A DNA stretch of 64,000 nucleotides from Deminuibacter sp966424055 (GTDB lineage: Bacteria; Bacteroidota; Bacteroidia; Chitinophagales; Chitinophagaceae): assembly GCA_966424055.1 (NCBI GenBank), contig CBJLMB010000029.1, forward strand, positions 23,349 to 87,348. Reading direction: 5' to 3'. Below the pieces are notes generated by a model. The model made no database searches. It was not told the DNA's origin and worked only from the letters and a program-made list of their open reading frames with translations. The position numbers and the translations under genes were made by a program. Positions 8,228-18,738 of this stretch are shown here, one piece after another. How positions within the stretch are numbered: the first letter of the stretch is position 1; every line of letters starts with the position of its first letter.

Positions 8228-11119
8228 TTATTTTAGTTTAATAAATGGCAACGCTCGTTTCATATGTCCGTCTGTGATCACTATAAAATAAAGACCATTG
8301 GGCAGGGAGCTTACAGTAAGTTGTTTCTGTAATGATCCTTTAATCAATGTAAATTTTTCTGTGCTGACTATTTTCCCGTCGGCAGCTACAATGTTTACCT
8401 GTAAAATTCTTTGTCTTGCAGTGAGCAGCGAAAGGTTCAACGGTCCGCTGAATACCGGGTTGGGCCAAACCAATGCCCAGAACCTTGCAAAGGTGACAGG
8501 TATATCCACATTCAGTGTATCGCTGTAGGCGACAAAATTATCGGCACCATTGGCTTTTACACGGTAATAATTTTTACCGGTAACAGGGTCACCGTCTGCA
8601 TACTGGTAACTGGCTGGCAGATCGGGGCCGCCTTTAGCTGTAGCAGTATATATAGTCTGGAAAGCTGCGTTGGTGCCGTCGCTTCTTTGCAGTTCAAAAC
8701 TGGTGATACTGTTTTCTTTCCCCGTTTGCCATTGCAGTATGTTTTCGTCGCCCTGTTGGTGCAGTGTGAAATTTTTCAGCTGTACCGAAGGCGGATAAAT
8801 GCGGATACTGATGGTGTCGCTAAATACATGAAAATGCCCACTATTGCCGCCAATGCCAAGCATATAATAGTTATATCCTGTATCAGGCGCGGGATCAGTG
8901 AAATCATAGGCTGTTGGCCGGTCGAGAGCGCCCTGGCCTTTCAATTGGCCAATACGCACAAAATTGTAGTTGCGTGGCCCCAGGCCTTTGCTTCTGAATA
9001 TATCAAAATAATTAATTTTTTTCTCCGTACCGGTCACCCAGTGCAGATGCGTTTGTTTGGACCCGGATAACTGCACGGTAAAGCTGTCGATCCGCACAAT
9101 AGCCCCTGGCTCAAACTTCAGCTCGCATATTGCGCTGTCTTTAACTGTTTCCACGCCATTGAATGCTGTCCAGTACAATGTGTCTTTGCCAAGGTAATTG
9201 GGATTATAACACAGGTAGCTCATCCCGTTAATAAACCGGCGCACAATTCTTTCATTTGCCCCTACATCATGCGAATTACCGGCTACATCCACCAGTGTCA
9301 GTTTGCCGTATTTGGGTAACCTGGTAATGGTAATGGCTGCCAGCTCTCCCTTGCCGCTATATCCTTTAACGAAATCGGCAGCAGAGAAATAGTTTCTCAC
9401 CTGGGCATCCATTATTTTACTGATCGGGCGGATGGTATCGGTGATATGCTTCCCGTTCACCCTGAACAATGTGTTGCCGATAGCAATAATAAAACCCGTA
9501 TCTGAAAAGATCTTATTGGGTGGGTAAGGGGCCGCTGTTAATACCTGCGCATAGGCGCTGTTGGCATTGGCTGCTACAAAATAAGCATGCGTACCAAAGT
9601 TAGGTGGGGCGTAGTTGTACAAGATATCTCCTTTGCTGGTAATACCTGTAAGCCATACTTCACCTGCATAAAAGGTTTTCCGTTGTATAGAGCCATCCGG
9701 TCGCCTGAGCCAGATAGCATTATGACCACTGCTGTCAGCTCTCGGATAGGCGAGATACTGGTTACTGCTGTAATACATACCATGCCCCGCCACTGAGGTT
9801 AATTTATACCTGCCCAATATGGTAATGCGCCCTTTATTGTATAACAGCATTGAATCGAAGCCGATGCTCTGGTCGTATTTGCAAAAAACAACCCCGCTGT
9901 CTCCTACTGCAAATGCCTGCAGCAGTGGATGCCCGTTTGTACCTGTATAAAGTGTGGTACTATGCTGGTTGTAGTATCTCTTGAGTACATCATTGTTATC
10001 AACCCTGTCGCAATAAAAAACGGTTCCATTCTCGGTAACGGTCAGCAGGCTGCCACCCGAAACGGTATTGGTGATCTGCACAGTATTGGCGCTATCCAGG
10101 TTTTTCAGGTACAGGTTATTGTCTTTAACCCATACCACATATTTGCCCGCAACAAAGGGTCTTCCTATATTGGCAATATTCGAATCCAGCACAGTGTATT
10201 TATTGCCCTCAAAACGCCAGTCGATCAGCCTGTCAGGATGATTTCCCTGGGGAGGAGCATGAATGATCGCGCCGTAATAGGTGGCATAACCTGATAAATT
10301 CTGCACATAAAAATCATACAACACACTGCTGTCCGGGAAATAATGCGTGATTCTGGTAGCAGAATCAGTGAGTGTCGGTAGCATGTTCAAACCCAGTATT
10401 TTACCATGCTGCTGGTCCTGTATAGCTCCTACGGCTGTATAAAAAGGTTGCAGGTAGGGGCTAGCCTCTACAAACAGCGGAATTTCCCAACCGGCAGATT
10501 GTTTACCGGGAGCAAAGACAGAAATTGGGGCATAAGTATTGCCACCATTGTGATACGAAAGATCAGCCATCCCTTTTACAACAGAATCTTTGGTGGTGGC
10601 CATGAATACAGGATAACGGTCGGGGTCGCTGCCGGGGGCATTCCAGGGCTGGGTGTAACTGAGACTTACTGAATAGCTTTTACTGGTATCGTGCCCATGA
10701 TAGATCACTTCTACGGGCAGCAGTGGCCTTGCCACCGAATACGGTGCAGGCTGTACCACGGTAATATCAGGCGGAATACTGTAAATAAAATTAACCGATG
10801 CAGAATCGCAGTTGTTAAATGCATCGGTCGCATACACGGTTAAACGGGTGGTATCCTGCGGCAGACCAGTGATATTGAGCGTACCTTCATAATTGTAGTA
10901 TGCATTATTGGCGACGGCTGTTAACACCGTGGTTCTGCCTCCGGCAACAGCTGTTACGCTGGAGACGGCATTGACCGACTGCACCAGCACTTGTATTGAT
11001 AGCGGATTGTCGGAAATGAAATTGGTACCCGGGGCATTAAAGGTAATAGTGATACCCGCAAAGATTCTACCTGTTAAAAGTGTAAAGATGAGCAATAGGC
11101 ATAGGTTTTTCATTAACAT
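8228..11119 (-). CDS. Large secreted multidomain protein with T9SS type A sorting domain
   Basis: 963 aa with a signal peptide (about 1-22, ending FAG). The N-terminal part is Ig-like (FNAPGTNFISDNPLSIQVLVQ). A middle section about 280-590 has propeller-like repeats of the form VVWVKDNNLYLKNLD. Then comes a cadherin-like stretch (LCYNPNYLGKDTLYWTAFNG), two fibronectin-III-like repeats that each contain LHW/LQW plus FDIFRS/FELQRS, and a C-terminal sorting domain about 885-963 (WPNPVFSGPLNLSL... LPNGLYFIVITDG). This type of tail sends cargo through the type IX system to the surface or outside. No catalytic motif is visible. A start at Met3 (11113) is equally possible. Confidence 0.85.
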   Translation of the reverse strand: MLMKNLCLLLIFTLLTGRIFAGITITFNAPGTNFISDNPLSIQVLVQSVNAVSSVTAVAGGRTTVLTAVANNAYYNYEGTLNITGLPQDTTRLTVYATDAFNNCDSASVNFIYSIPPDITVVQPAPYSVARPLLPVEVIYHGHDTSKSYSVSLSYTQPWNAPGSDPDRYPVFMATTKDSVVKGMADLSYHNGGNTYAPISVFAPGKQSAGWEIPLFVEASPYLQPFYTAVGAIQDQQHGKILGLNMLPTLTDSATRITHYFPDSSVLYDFYVQNLSGYATYYGAIIHAPPQGNHPDRLIDWRFEGNKYTVLDSNIANIGRPFVAGKYVVWVKDNNLYLKNLDSANTVQITNTVSGGSLLTVTENGTVFYCDRVDNNDVLKRYYNQHSTTLYTGTNGHPLLQAFAVGDSGVVFCKYDQSIGFDSMLLYNKGRITILGRYKLTSVAGHGMYYSSNQYLAYPRADSSGHNAIWLRRPDGSIQRKTFYAGEVWLTGITSKGDILYNYAPPNFGTHAYFVAANANSAYAQVLTAAPYPPNKIFSDTGFIIAIGNTLFRVNGKHITDTIRPISKIMDAQVRNYFSAADFVKGYSGKGELAAITITRLPKYGKLTLVDVAGNSHDVGANERIVRRFINGMSYLCYNPNYLGKDTLYWTAFNGVETVKDSAICELKFEPGAIVRIDSFTVQLSGSKQTHLHWVTGTEKKINYFDIFRSKGLGPRNYNFVRIGQLKGQGALDRPTAYDFTDPAPDTGYNYYMLGIGGNSGHFHVFSDTISIRIYPPSVQLKNFTLHQQGDENILQWQTGKENSITSFELQRSDGTNAAFQTIYTATAKGGPDLPASYQYADGDPVTGKNYYRVKANGADNFVAYSDTLNVDIPVTFARFWALVWPNPVFSGPLNLSLLTARQRILQVNIVAADGKIVSTEKFTLIKGSLQKQLTVSSLPNGLYFIVITDGHMKRALPFIKLK

Positions 11120-11388
11120 AACGGGGAGTTAGTTTGGATGATACAATAAAATAGAATGCTGTTTTGGGGAATGGATTAAAACCGGATAGGGATGAAAATG
11201 CGAGGGGGGGGAGAGTTAAACCGGGATAAAAATATGATAAATGTATAATATATGCAAGTCTGCTGCCGGTGATAATATAAATTTTATATATCGGTACATC
11301 ATGGTTTAGCAACAGTCCGGGTTAGCCAGTCTCTTTACAGCTGCCATTTCCGGGGCGAAATTTTCCGTATTTTGCATGTTGCTGCTTT

Positions 11389-12000
11389 ATGACGGATAAC
11401 TACGCATATAACCATACCGAAAATGAACTGATGCAGCAGGTGGCATCAGGTAACAGGCAGGCATATGCTGTTTTGTACAGTAGTTATATGCCCAGGTTGT
11501 ATCATTATCTTCTCCCGCTGCTCAATGAATCCAAACAGGATACAGAGGAAATCATCCAGGAAGTTTTTCTGGGTATCTGGGAAAAGCGTGCCTCCCTCGT
11601 CGCCGTGCAATCGTTTCGTGCGTATGTGTTTCGCATTGCACGCAATAAACTGGTCGACCTGCACCGCGCCCGCAAGGCACAGAGCCGCCTGGCCGGCAGG
11701 GTACAAATCATTACAAAGCAGCAGGTGATTACACCGGAAGAAGATGTGCTGTTTATCCAGTACAATAAAGTGGCACATGAGGCCATAGGCAGGCTCTCGC
11801 CCAAAAAAAGAGAGATCTTCCGCCTGAGCACGCAGGAAGAACTTAGTATGCCTGAGATCGCTGAAAAACTCGGTATCTCCCGCTCGGTCGTGAAAAAACA
11901 ACTTTATGCCGCCCGGCAGTTTGTAAAAAATTACCTGCAGCACAATGCAGAATGGATGGTCATCAGTTTTTTCCTGCTTAGACTTCACAATATATTGTAA
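11389..12000 (+). CDS. ECF-type RNA polymerase sigma factor (Bacteroidota FecI-like)
   Basis: 203 aa. Region 2 (about 28-95) includes YLLPLLNESKQDTEEIIQEVFLGIWEKR and the FRAYVFRIARNKLVDLHR segment that contacts the -10 DNA. Region 4 (about 130-185) includes LSPKKREIFRLS and the helix-turn-helix MPEIAEKLGISRSVVKKQL. It is followed by the FecR anti-sigma gene and then an STN-containing SusC, the classic trans-envelope arrangement in which substrate binding by the receptor releases the sigma factor to transcribe the receptor operon. Confidence 0.95.
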   Translation: MTDNYAYNHTENELMQQVASGNRQAYAVLYSSYMPRLYHYLLPLLNESKQDTEEIIQEVFLGIWEKRASLVAVQSFRAYVFRIARNKLVDLHRARKAQSRLAGRVQIITKQQVITPEEDVLFIQYNKVAHEAIGRLSPKKREIFRLSTQEELSMPEIAEKLGISRSVVKKQLYAARQFVKNYLQHNAEWMVISFFLLRLHNIL

Positions 12001-12079
12001 TAAAAAATATGTAAAATATTTTCTTGCTGCAGGGGGCCTGTAGCAGGCTTTGCTACGACTTATACAAAATGCAGGTTCA

Positions 12080-13300
12080 ATGATGCAAGAGGAAGAGCTG
12101 CAGCAGATGATTCGGCGTTTGGTAGAACGCAGTTATTCACCCGAAGAATTACAAACATTTCTTGCCTGGCTCGATCAGCTGGATGAGGCCGCTTATGCGA
12201 AAGTGCTGAATATTTATTACAGGGAAATGGATAAAGCTGAACCTGCCGTCATGCCTTCACAGGAAGCGCTGGCCCGCAGGCTGGAACAACGGCTCGACAC
12301 TTTGCCTGCGAACAGAACAGCCGAACAGCAAAAAAATGATCACCTGCATAAGCACAGCACCAGGCAATGGGCGGTTGCCGCTGCTGCACTGGCAGCCATT
12401 GTTATTGTTAGTGCAGTGATATACTTCACAGGACACCGGCCAACACAAGTGGCTGGTGTGGCCGTACAAACTGCAGTGAAACACGACGTGGAACCCGGTG
12501 GTGACAAGGCTTTGCTGACACTGGCAGACGGAACAGTGATCCGGCTGGATACGGCCCGCAACGGCATGCTGTCTCATCAGTTGAATACCACTGTTCGTAA
12601 ACAGGATGGGCAGCTGATTATCCAGGCTACTGCGGCAGATATACAGCCGGGGATAATACCATACAACACCATCTCCACACCAAGGGGCGGACAATTCCAG
12701 GTACTGCTTCCCGATGGCAGCCATGTATGGCTGAATGCCGCATCATCACTGAAGTTCCCGTTAAGCTTTACAGGAAATGAAAGAACGGTAGAGCTGAAAG
12801 GCGAAGGCTATTTTGAAATAGCTAGGAATACGACAGCACCTTTTTTTGTTAAGGCAGGCAATATGCAGGTGCAGGTGATGGGAACGCAGTTCAATATCAT
12901 GGCATATGCCGATGAACAGGCAGTGAGTACAACTTTGCTGGAAGGTGCGGTTCGTGTTGGCGGTAGCAATGGCCAGCAGCAGGTGTTAAAACCGGGACAA
13001 CAGGCTGTTATGCAAAATGCTTCAGCACAACTGGCCATAACATCAATGAACAACGCCGATCTTGAACAGGTGGTTGCCTGGAAAAACGGGGTGTTCTCTT
13101 TCCAGGATGCAACGGTAGAAACTGTTATGCGGCAATTAAGCAGGTGGTACGATATAGAGGTGGTTTATGATGGCCCCGTGAAGGAGCGGCAACTGGTAGG
13201 ACAGGTATACCGGAGCTATACTTTGTCTCAGGTACTTGCCGTACTGGAAGCTGCCGGTATGCATTTCAGGCTCGAGAACAGGAAGCTGGTGGTGAGGTGA
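12080..13300 (+). CDS. FecR-family anti-sigma factor
   Basis: About 406 aa from the ATG at 12080 (an ATG at 12083 is as good; the frame is open upstream only from a TTG with no homologous sequence). The N-terminal 90 residues are cytoplasmic and should bind the sigma factor. One membrane span follows (AVAAAALAAIVIVSAVIYF). The periplasmic part has the FecR domain (ISTPRGGQFQVLLPDGSHVWLNAASSLKFP, VELKGEGYFEI, FFVKAGNMQVQVMGTQFNIMAY) and a C-terminal DUF4974 domain (FQDATVETVMRQLSRWYDIEV). It would bind the STN domain of the SusC encoded next. Confidence 0.95.
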   Translation: MMQEEELQQMIRRLVERSYSPEELQTFLAWLDQLDEAAYAKVLNIYYREMDKAEPAVMPSQEALARRLEQRLDTLPANRTAEQQKNDHLHKHSTRQWAVAAAALAAIVIVSAVIYFTGHRPTQVAGVAVQTAVKHDVEPGGDKALLTLADGTVIRLDTARNGMLSHQLNTTVRKQDGQLIIQATAADIQPGIIPYNTISTPRGGQFQVLLPDGSHVWLNAASSLKFPLSFTGNERTVELKGEGYFEIARNTTAPFFVKAGNMQVQVMGTQFNIMAYADEQAVSTTLLEGAVRVGGSNGQQQVLKPGQQAVMQNASAQLAITSMNNADLEQVVAWKNGVFSFQDATVETVMRQLSRWYDIEVVYDGPVKERQLVGQVYRSYTLSQVLAVLEAAGMHFRLENRKLVVR

Positions 13301-13376
13301 TGTGGGGTATATGTACGATGTGGGATGTACGATGTAGGATGTGTGATGTGTGTATGATGTAGGATCTGTGATGGGT
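13298..13376. repeat. Short GATGTACGATGTGGG-type tandem repeats, locus 2
   Basis: Starting at the FecR stop codon there are about eight degenerate units such as TACGATGTGGGATG and TACGATGTAGGATG, with TGTGTGATG variants at the end. It is the same family as at 4832-4876 and 62404-62673, and again sits directly behind a gene. The array separates the sigma/anti-sigma pair from the susCD pair. Confidence 0.8.
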
Positions 13377-13523
13377 GACTATGCTGCGCAGAAGTGGTGC
13401 CGGGTATAAAAGAAAAAAATAACAATAACAATAACTATTTGCGGATGCGGCTACACTGAAAATGCCGAGGGTCTGCTGTTACTGAATAACAACTGCTAAT
13501 AATTAACCAAACACTGCCACGCT

Positions 13524-16500
13524 ATGTATGTAAACTTCCAGGGTAAAGCCCGGCGGATGCGGCCTGCTTTACCGGTTAAAATGTTACTGGTTATGAGAAT
13601 GCTCGCTCTGTGCATGTTAATTACCTGTCTCCATGTAAGCGCTGCAGGTATTTCCCAGAAACTGACACTCCATTTGGAAAATGCACCACTGGAAAAGGTT
13701 TTTGCCGAAATAAAAAAACAAAGCGGCTACCTGTTCTTGTACGATCACAAAACAATTGATCTGTCCAGGCTGGTGAATATCCGGGTGAAAGATGCACCGC
13801 TTACAGCTGTGCTGGATGAATGTTTCAAAAACCAGGATATCGCTTACCAGGTAGTGGAAAAAAACATCATTCTTAAAAAGAAAGAAGAAAGCAGTAGTAC
13901 TTATGTATTGCAGGCTGCTGCCGATACTGCTGTCACGGTAAAAGGAAGGGTGATGGATGAAAAAGGCGAACCGCTGGCAGGGGTATCTGTAGTGGCTTCG
14001 GGCAGTAATATGCGCACGCAGACAGATAAAAATGGTGCTTTCTCAATAAAACTGCCGGGCGAAAATGTACACCTGCAATTCAGTTTTATCGGCTACGATA
14101 CGCAGGAGCTTGCTGTTCCGCAGAGCCATTCCCTGTCAGTAACCCTGGTGCCCAACCAGAATAAACTGAACGAAGTAGTGGTTACCGCATTGGGTATAAC
14201 CCGTAAAGAACGGTCAGTAGGGTATGCTACCCAGGAAGTGAAAGGGGATAACCTTACTGCCGCTAAAGAGCAAAATGTACTGGGTGCACTGGCAGGCAAG
14301 GTGGCCGGTGTGCAGGTATCAGGATCTTCGGGTGCCAGCATGGGGGGTACGCAGAAAATACAGATCAGGGGTGTGAATTCTGTTACCGGCACAGGCGAAC
14401 CCTTGATCGTGGTAGACAATACACCGGTTTCCAATTCCAACTACGCCAGCAAAAATGGCCGTGACTATGGCAATATTTCGCAGGACATCAATCCCGATGA
14501 TATTGAATCGGTGAATGTGCTGAAAGGTCCTGCTGCTTCTGCATTGTATGGTTTGCGCGGGCAGTATGGCGTGATCCTGATCACTACCAAAAAAGGAAGT
14601 AAAGCCAATCAGAAGCCGGTAGTGAGTTTCAGCTCTGCTTTTTCACTGGAGAAAGCCGGTAATTTCATGCCATTGCAGAATATGTATGGTGCCGGCAATA
14701 GCCTGAATTTTCCCACAACACCCATTAATGGGGTAGATACAAAATTTGTAGATGGCAGCTGGGACGAAAGCTGGGGACCAAAAATGGATGGCACATTGGT
14801 CCGGCAGCAATATAGTTTTTACCCGGCAGATCCCGATTTTGGTAAAGCCACTCCTTTTATTCCGCACCCTGACAATATCAAGCAGTATTTTGTAACCGGG
14901 CATACGCTGAATAACAATATTTCCTTTGCAGGCGGGGGACAGAACACCACATTCCGTTTGTCGTACAACAATACTGATATACATGGCATAGAGCCCAATA
15001 CTTACCTGAAAAGAAACAACCTTTCTTTTAATGGCTCGCTGAATATAACACCCAAGCTGGTATTGTCAACCAGCCTGAATTATGCCAATAACAAAGCGCA
15101 GCGCCCTTCACAAGGCTACCAGTCGCTGGGCTCACGCAACATGTACCAGTGGTTTGAACGCAACCTGGATATGAATAAACTGAAACAGTACAAATACCCG
15201 GATGGCACTTTTTACCAGTGGAATGTGAACCCGCCCAACGATCAGGGTGTGTATGATAATATGACACCGATTGACTGGAATAATCCGTATTTTGATGCTT
15301 ATGAAAACCCAGCGCACGATTCGCGCGATCATTTTTTTGGCAATGTGGGATTGTCTTACACGGTATTGCCTGGATTGCAGGTGAGTGGTTTTGTGCGGCA
15401 GGATGGCTTTACGCAAAACCTGGATACACGCAATGCAGAAGGTGGAAGGGGAACGCCCGGTTTCACCGTAGGCAAATATGAATCCACAGAAAGGAACTAC
15501 GAATTCCTTGCCCAGTACAATAAAACATTCAACCAGTTCTCCCTGAGTGCCAACCTGGGTGGTAATATTCTTACACAGCGTTATACTTATCTGTACCAGG
15601 AAACAGTTGGCGGCCTGGCGGCCCCGGGCTTTTACAATATTGCCAATTCGGTTAACCGCCCCAGTGTAACCAACTATTTAAGAAAAAAAGAAGTGAGAAG
15701 TGCCTATGGTTCTGTAACGCTGGGATATAAAAATATTTATTTCCTGGATGCCTCACTGCGCAGGGATATCTCTTCTGCACTGCCGGCAGGTAACAATGCC
15801 TACCTTTATCCCTCTGTTTCCGGCAGTGTTTTATTCAGCGATCTGCTTAAATGGAAACCGCTTTCTTTTGGCAAACTGCGACTGGGCTTTGCACAGGCTG
15901 GTTCTGATATAGATGTGTACCTGACCTCACCTTCTTTTACGCTGGGCAATCCCTATAACAACAACTTCCCGATGTATGTGCCCGATAAATTGTACAATGA
16001 TCAGTTGAAACCTTCATTGGGTACTTCTTATGAAGCGGGCCTGGATATGCGCTTCCTGAAAGACAGGATAGGCTTCAGCTTTACAGTGTATGAACAGCAG
16101 AATAAAGATGCCGTACTGCCGCTGGATGTGCCGGGAGCCAGCGGGTTCACCAGTTATACCATCAATGCAGGCAATATTCAAAATAAAGGATTTGAATTGT
16201 CATTAAATGCCATACCGGTAAAAATCCATTCCTTCAGCTGGAGCAGCACTTTCAATATGAGCCGCAATACCAGTTTGATCAAGGCATTGTACCCCGGTAT
16301 CAATTCGCTTCAGCTGGATGCAAATACATATGCCAGTGTAAGCATGTACCTGCTGGCAAATGTAGGACAGGCATTCGGCTCTTTAGTGGGCAACGGCTAC
16401 CAGCGCGATGCCAAAACAGGAAAGATCCTGCTGGATAATTCCAATATGCCTATGTGGGAAACCAATCACAATTTCGGCAGCGTGCTGCCAAGGTTTACCG

Positions 16501-17051
16501 GCGGATGGTTCAATACATTTACCTGGAAACATTTCGATCTAACCGCGATGATCGATTTCCAGAGCGGCGGCAAATTCTTCAGCTGGACAAAAATGCTGGC
16601 AGTGAAAAGCGGTCAGGCTGCTGAAACAGCGGCTATCAATGACAAAGGCAAAAATATCAGAGACCCCTTAGACCAGGGAGGTGGTATCAAAGTATCCGGC
16701 ATTTCTGCATCAACCGGGCAGGAGGTGACCGCTTATGTAAATGCCAGGAGCTATTATCGCAACACGGTAGGCACCAAAATATACGAGCAGTGGTTGTTTG
16801 ATGCTTCTTACATTAAAATGCGCGAAATAAGGCTGGGGTATACCTTCACCAAAGAACAGTATGCCGGGCTGCCTTTTAAAAGTCTGAACCTGGCTTTGAT
16901 CACCAGGAACCCGTTTATGATATGGCAGAAAGCTCCAAAAGGCCTGAACCCTGCCGAGCTGGCTACCGGTGCCTCATCACTCAACTGGCTGGAAACAGGT
17001 CAGCTGGCCACAGCCCGCTCATACGGTGTTAACCTGAATATTACTTTTTAA
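13524..17051 (+). CDS. SusC-family TonB-dependent receptor with N-terminal STN signalling domain
   Basis: 1175 aa outer-membrane importer. After the signal segment (LLVMRMLALCMLITCLHVSAAG) residues about 45-120 form an STN domain (LEKVFAEIKKQSGYLFLYD, DAPLTAVLDECFKNQDIAYQV), which signals to FecR. Then come a carboxypeptidase-regulatory-like domain (about 138-225), the SusC plug motif (LNEVVVTALGI, IQIRGVNS) and the barrel, ending in NLNITF. The STN domain is present here and absent from the third SusC at 36143, matching the different regulators beside each. SusD lies 21 bp downstream. The substrate is not evident because no hydrolase follows. Confidence 0.96.
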   Translation: MYVNFQGKARRMRPALPVKMLLVMRMLALCMLITCLHVSAAGISQKLTLHLENAPLEKVFAEIKKQSGYLFLYDHKTIDLSRLVNIRVKDAPLTAVLDECFKNQDIAYQVVEKNIILKKKEESSSTYVLQAAADTAVTVKGRVMDEKGEPLAGVSVVASGSNMRTQTDKNGAFSIKLPGENVHLQFSFIGYDTQELAVPQSHSLSVTLVPNQNKLNEVVVTALGITRKERSVGYATQEVKGDNLTAAKEQNVLGALAGKVAGVQVSGSSGASMGGTQKIQIRGVNSVTGTGEPLIVVDNTPVSNSNYASKNGRDYGNISQDINPDDIESVNVLKGPAASALYGLRGQYGVILITTKKGSKANQKPVVSFSSAFSLEKAGNFMPLQNMYGAGNSLNFPTTPINGVDTKFVDGSWDESWGPKMDGTLVRQQYSFYPADPDFGKATPFIPHPDNIKQYFVTGHTLNNNISFAGGGQNTTFRLSYNNTDIHGIEPNTYLKRNNLSFNGSLNITPKLVLSTSLNYANNKAQRPSQGYQSLGSRNMYQWFERNLDMNKLKQYKYPDGTFYQWNVNPPNDQGVYDNMTPIDWNNPYFDAYENPAHDSRDHFFGNVGLSYTVLPGLQVSGFVRQDGFTQNLDTRNAEGGRGTPGFTVGKYESTERNYEFLAQYNKTFNQFSLSANLGGNILTQRYTYLYQETVGGLAAPGFYNIANSVNRPSVTNYLRKKEVRSAYGSVTLGYKNIYFLDASLRRDISSALPAGNNAYLYPSVSGSVLFSDLLKWKPLSFGKLRLGFAQAGSDIDVYLTSPSFTLGNPYNNNFPMYVPDKLYNDQLKPSLGTSYEAGLDMRFLKDRIGFSFTVYEQQNKDAVLPLDVPGASGFTSYTINAGNIQNKGFELSLNAIPVKIHSFSWSSTFNMSRNTSLIKALYPGINSLQLDANTYASVSMYLLANVGQAFGSLVGNGYQRDAKTGKILLDNSNMPMWETNHNFGSVLPRFTGGWFNTFTWKHFDLTAMIDFQSGGKFFSWTKMLAVKSGQAAETAAINDKGKNIRDPLDQGGGIKVSGISASTGQEVTAYVNARSYYRNTVGTKIYEQWLFDASYIKMREIRLGYTFTKEQYAGLPFKSLNLALITRNPFMIWQKAPKGLNPAELATGASSLNWLETGQLATARSYGVNLNITF

Positions 17052-17072
17052 CAGACCCATCAATTGTAAGGT

Positions 17073-18605
17073 ATGAAAAACAGAATATATATACTTATCG
17101 CCGGTGCAATACTGATGGCTGGATCTGCCTGTAACAAATTTGCCAGTGATATCAATGTAGATCCCAATCAGCCCACCAAACAATCCAATGCAGAGCTGCT
17201 TACCTATGCCATCATGCGTATGCCCGGCGTAATTGACCCCACACCGGGGGCTACTTCCACCGGCATTGAAGCTTCAGGCATGCTGTATGTGCAATACTGG
17301 GCAGAGAAGCCCTATACAGACGATTCGCGTTACCTGAACGTCAATTTTAATTTCTATGGTTTTTATTCAGACGGGCTGGCAAACCTGCAGGCCATACTGA
17401 ACGCGAAGACCTTTAATGTGAATGAAGGATCTGTTGCTAACCAGAAAGCTGTTGCACGTATACTGAAAGCTTTTTATTTCTGGAATATCACTGACCGTTG
17501 GGGCGATGTACCATACTTTGAAGCCCTGAAAGGAAAGAATAACTTCACGCCGAAATACGATAGTCAGAAGGATATTTATTATGACCTGATGAAGGAATTG
17601 AAGGAAGCTGCTGCACAAATAGATAACGGCAACCCGGTTACAGGTGATATACTGTACAGTGGTAATATGGATAACTGGCGCCGCTTTGCCAACAGCCTGC
17701 GCATGCTGATGGCACTACGCCTGTCAAAAGCAGATCCTGCAAAGGGTAAACAGGAATTTACGGATGCACTGAATGGGGGCGTATTTACCAGCAACAACCA
17801 GAACGCTGTATATGTACACCTCACGGATGCCAATAACCAGAATTACTGGTATTATGTTACCCTTGTGCAAAACCGGAAATGGTTCTGGACTTCCAAAACC
17901 CTGGTGGATTATATGAAGCCACTGAAAGATCCGCGGCTGAAGACATTTGCAGATACAACTGCAAACGGCAATTACAATGGATTGCCTTATGGCCTGGATG
18001 ATAATGCCGTAGGCCTTATACCTTCTTCATCTATCTCATTTATAGGAGAGCATGTACGCACGCAAAACGCGCCTACTTATATCACTACTTATGCCCAGGT
18101 ACTGCTGGCGATCGCAGAAGCAGATAAATTGGGCTGGCTGCCTGGTGGCGATGCAGATGCGGCAGCCAGGTACAATGCGGCGATAGAAGCCTCCTTACGT
18201 CAATGGAACAGGATTACTTACAGGGGGTATAATGACAATAAAAACAACCAGGTGGAAAAAACACCCTACGACCCCAATGATGCCGGCGACACCACAGGCC
18301 TTGCCGCATATATGGCCATGCCCGATGTGGCCTATCAGCCCGGCAATGCATTAAAACAGATCGGTTATCAGCGCTGGGTACACTTGTATATGAATGGGTA
18401 CGAAGCCTGGGCCGAATGGCGACGCACCAATTATCCCGCACTGTCACCGGCACCCGACAATAACAATACACCTATTCCCCGCAGACAGGCTTATCCAACA
18501 AAAGAACCCAATATCAATACGGCCAATTATAAAGCGGCTATAGCAGCCCAGCCGGGGCTCAATGGCAAAGATGATCTCAATGGCCGGGTTTGGTGGGATC
18601 AATAG
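17073..18605 (+). CDS. SusD-2-family nutrient-binding lipoprotein
   Basis: 510 aa lipoprotein partner of the preceding SusC. The signal peptide ends in a lipobox (LMAGSAC, Cys20), followed by NKFASDINVDPNQPTKQ and ITDRWGDVPYFEAL, typical of the SusD/RagB-like group 2 (SusD-2) family rather than the classic SusD. The C-terminus carries QIGYQRWVHLYMNGYEAWAEWRRTNYP, also characteristic of that group. The gene ends the operon and is followed by a strong hairpin terminator at 18618. Confidence 0.94.
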   Translation: MKNRIYILIAGAILMAGSACNKFASDINVDPNQPTKQSNAELLTYAIMRMPGVIDPTPGATSTGIEASGMLYVQYWAEKPYTDDSRYLNVNFNFYGFYSDGLANLQAILNAKTFNVNEGSVANQKAVARILKAFYFWNITDRWGDVPYFEALKGKNNFTPKYDSQKDIYYDLMKELKEAAAQIDNGNPVTGDILYSGNMDNWRRFANSLRMLMALRLSKADPAKGKQEFTDALNGGVFTSNNQNAVYVHLTDANNQNYWYYVTLVQNRKWFWTSKTLVDYMKPLKDPRLKTFADTTANGNYNGLPYGLDDNAVGLIPSSSISFIGEHVRTQNAPTYITTYAQVLLAIAEADKLGWLPGGDADAAARYNAAIEASLRQWNRITYRGYNDNKNNQVEKTPYDPNDAGDTTGLAAYMAMPDVAYQPGNALKQIGYQRWVHLYMNGYEAWAEWRRTNYPALSPAPDNNNTPIPRRQAYPTKEPNINTANYKAAIAAQPGLNGKDDLNGRVWWDQ

Positions 18606-18617
18606 ATAGTAACCAGT

Positions 18618-18650
18618 GATCAACGGCCGTTCAGCAAACGGCCGTTGATC
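18618..18650 (+). terminator. Strong intrinsic terminator after the susCD operon
   Basis: A perfect 14-bp stem (GATCAACGGCCGTT at 18618-18631 and its complement at 18637-18650) encloses a 5-nt loop (CAGCA), followed after a short spacer by a T-run at about 18660-18665. It starts 13 bp past the SusD stop. Confidence 0.85.
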
Positions 18651-18693
18651 GTTTGATACCTTTTTCTTAAAACAGAATGGGTGACTGAATAAG

Positions 18694-18701
18694 TATTTTT
18701 G
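18694..18701 (+). promoter_or_regulatory. Bacteroidota-type -7 box upstream of the NlpC/P60 gene
   Basis: TATTTTTG followed by C matches the TAnnTTTG -7 element of the primary sigma factor in this phylum. It lies 37 bp before the ATG at 18739 and just after the terminator of the previous operon. A clear -33 TTTG was not found at the ideal distance. Confidence 0.4.
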
Positions 18702-18738
18702 CGGGGTAAAGTAATCCGCTACCATTTAATTTTGCGTG

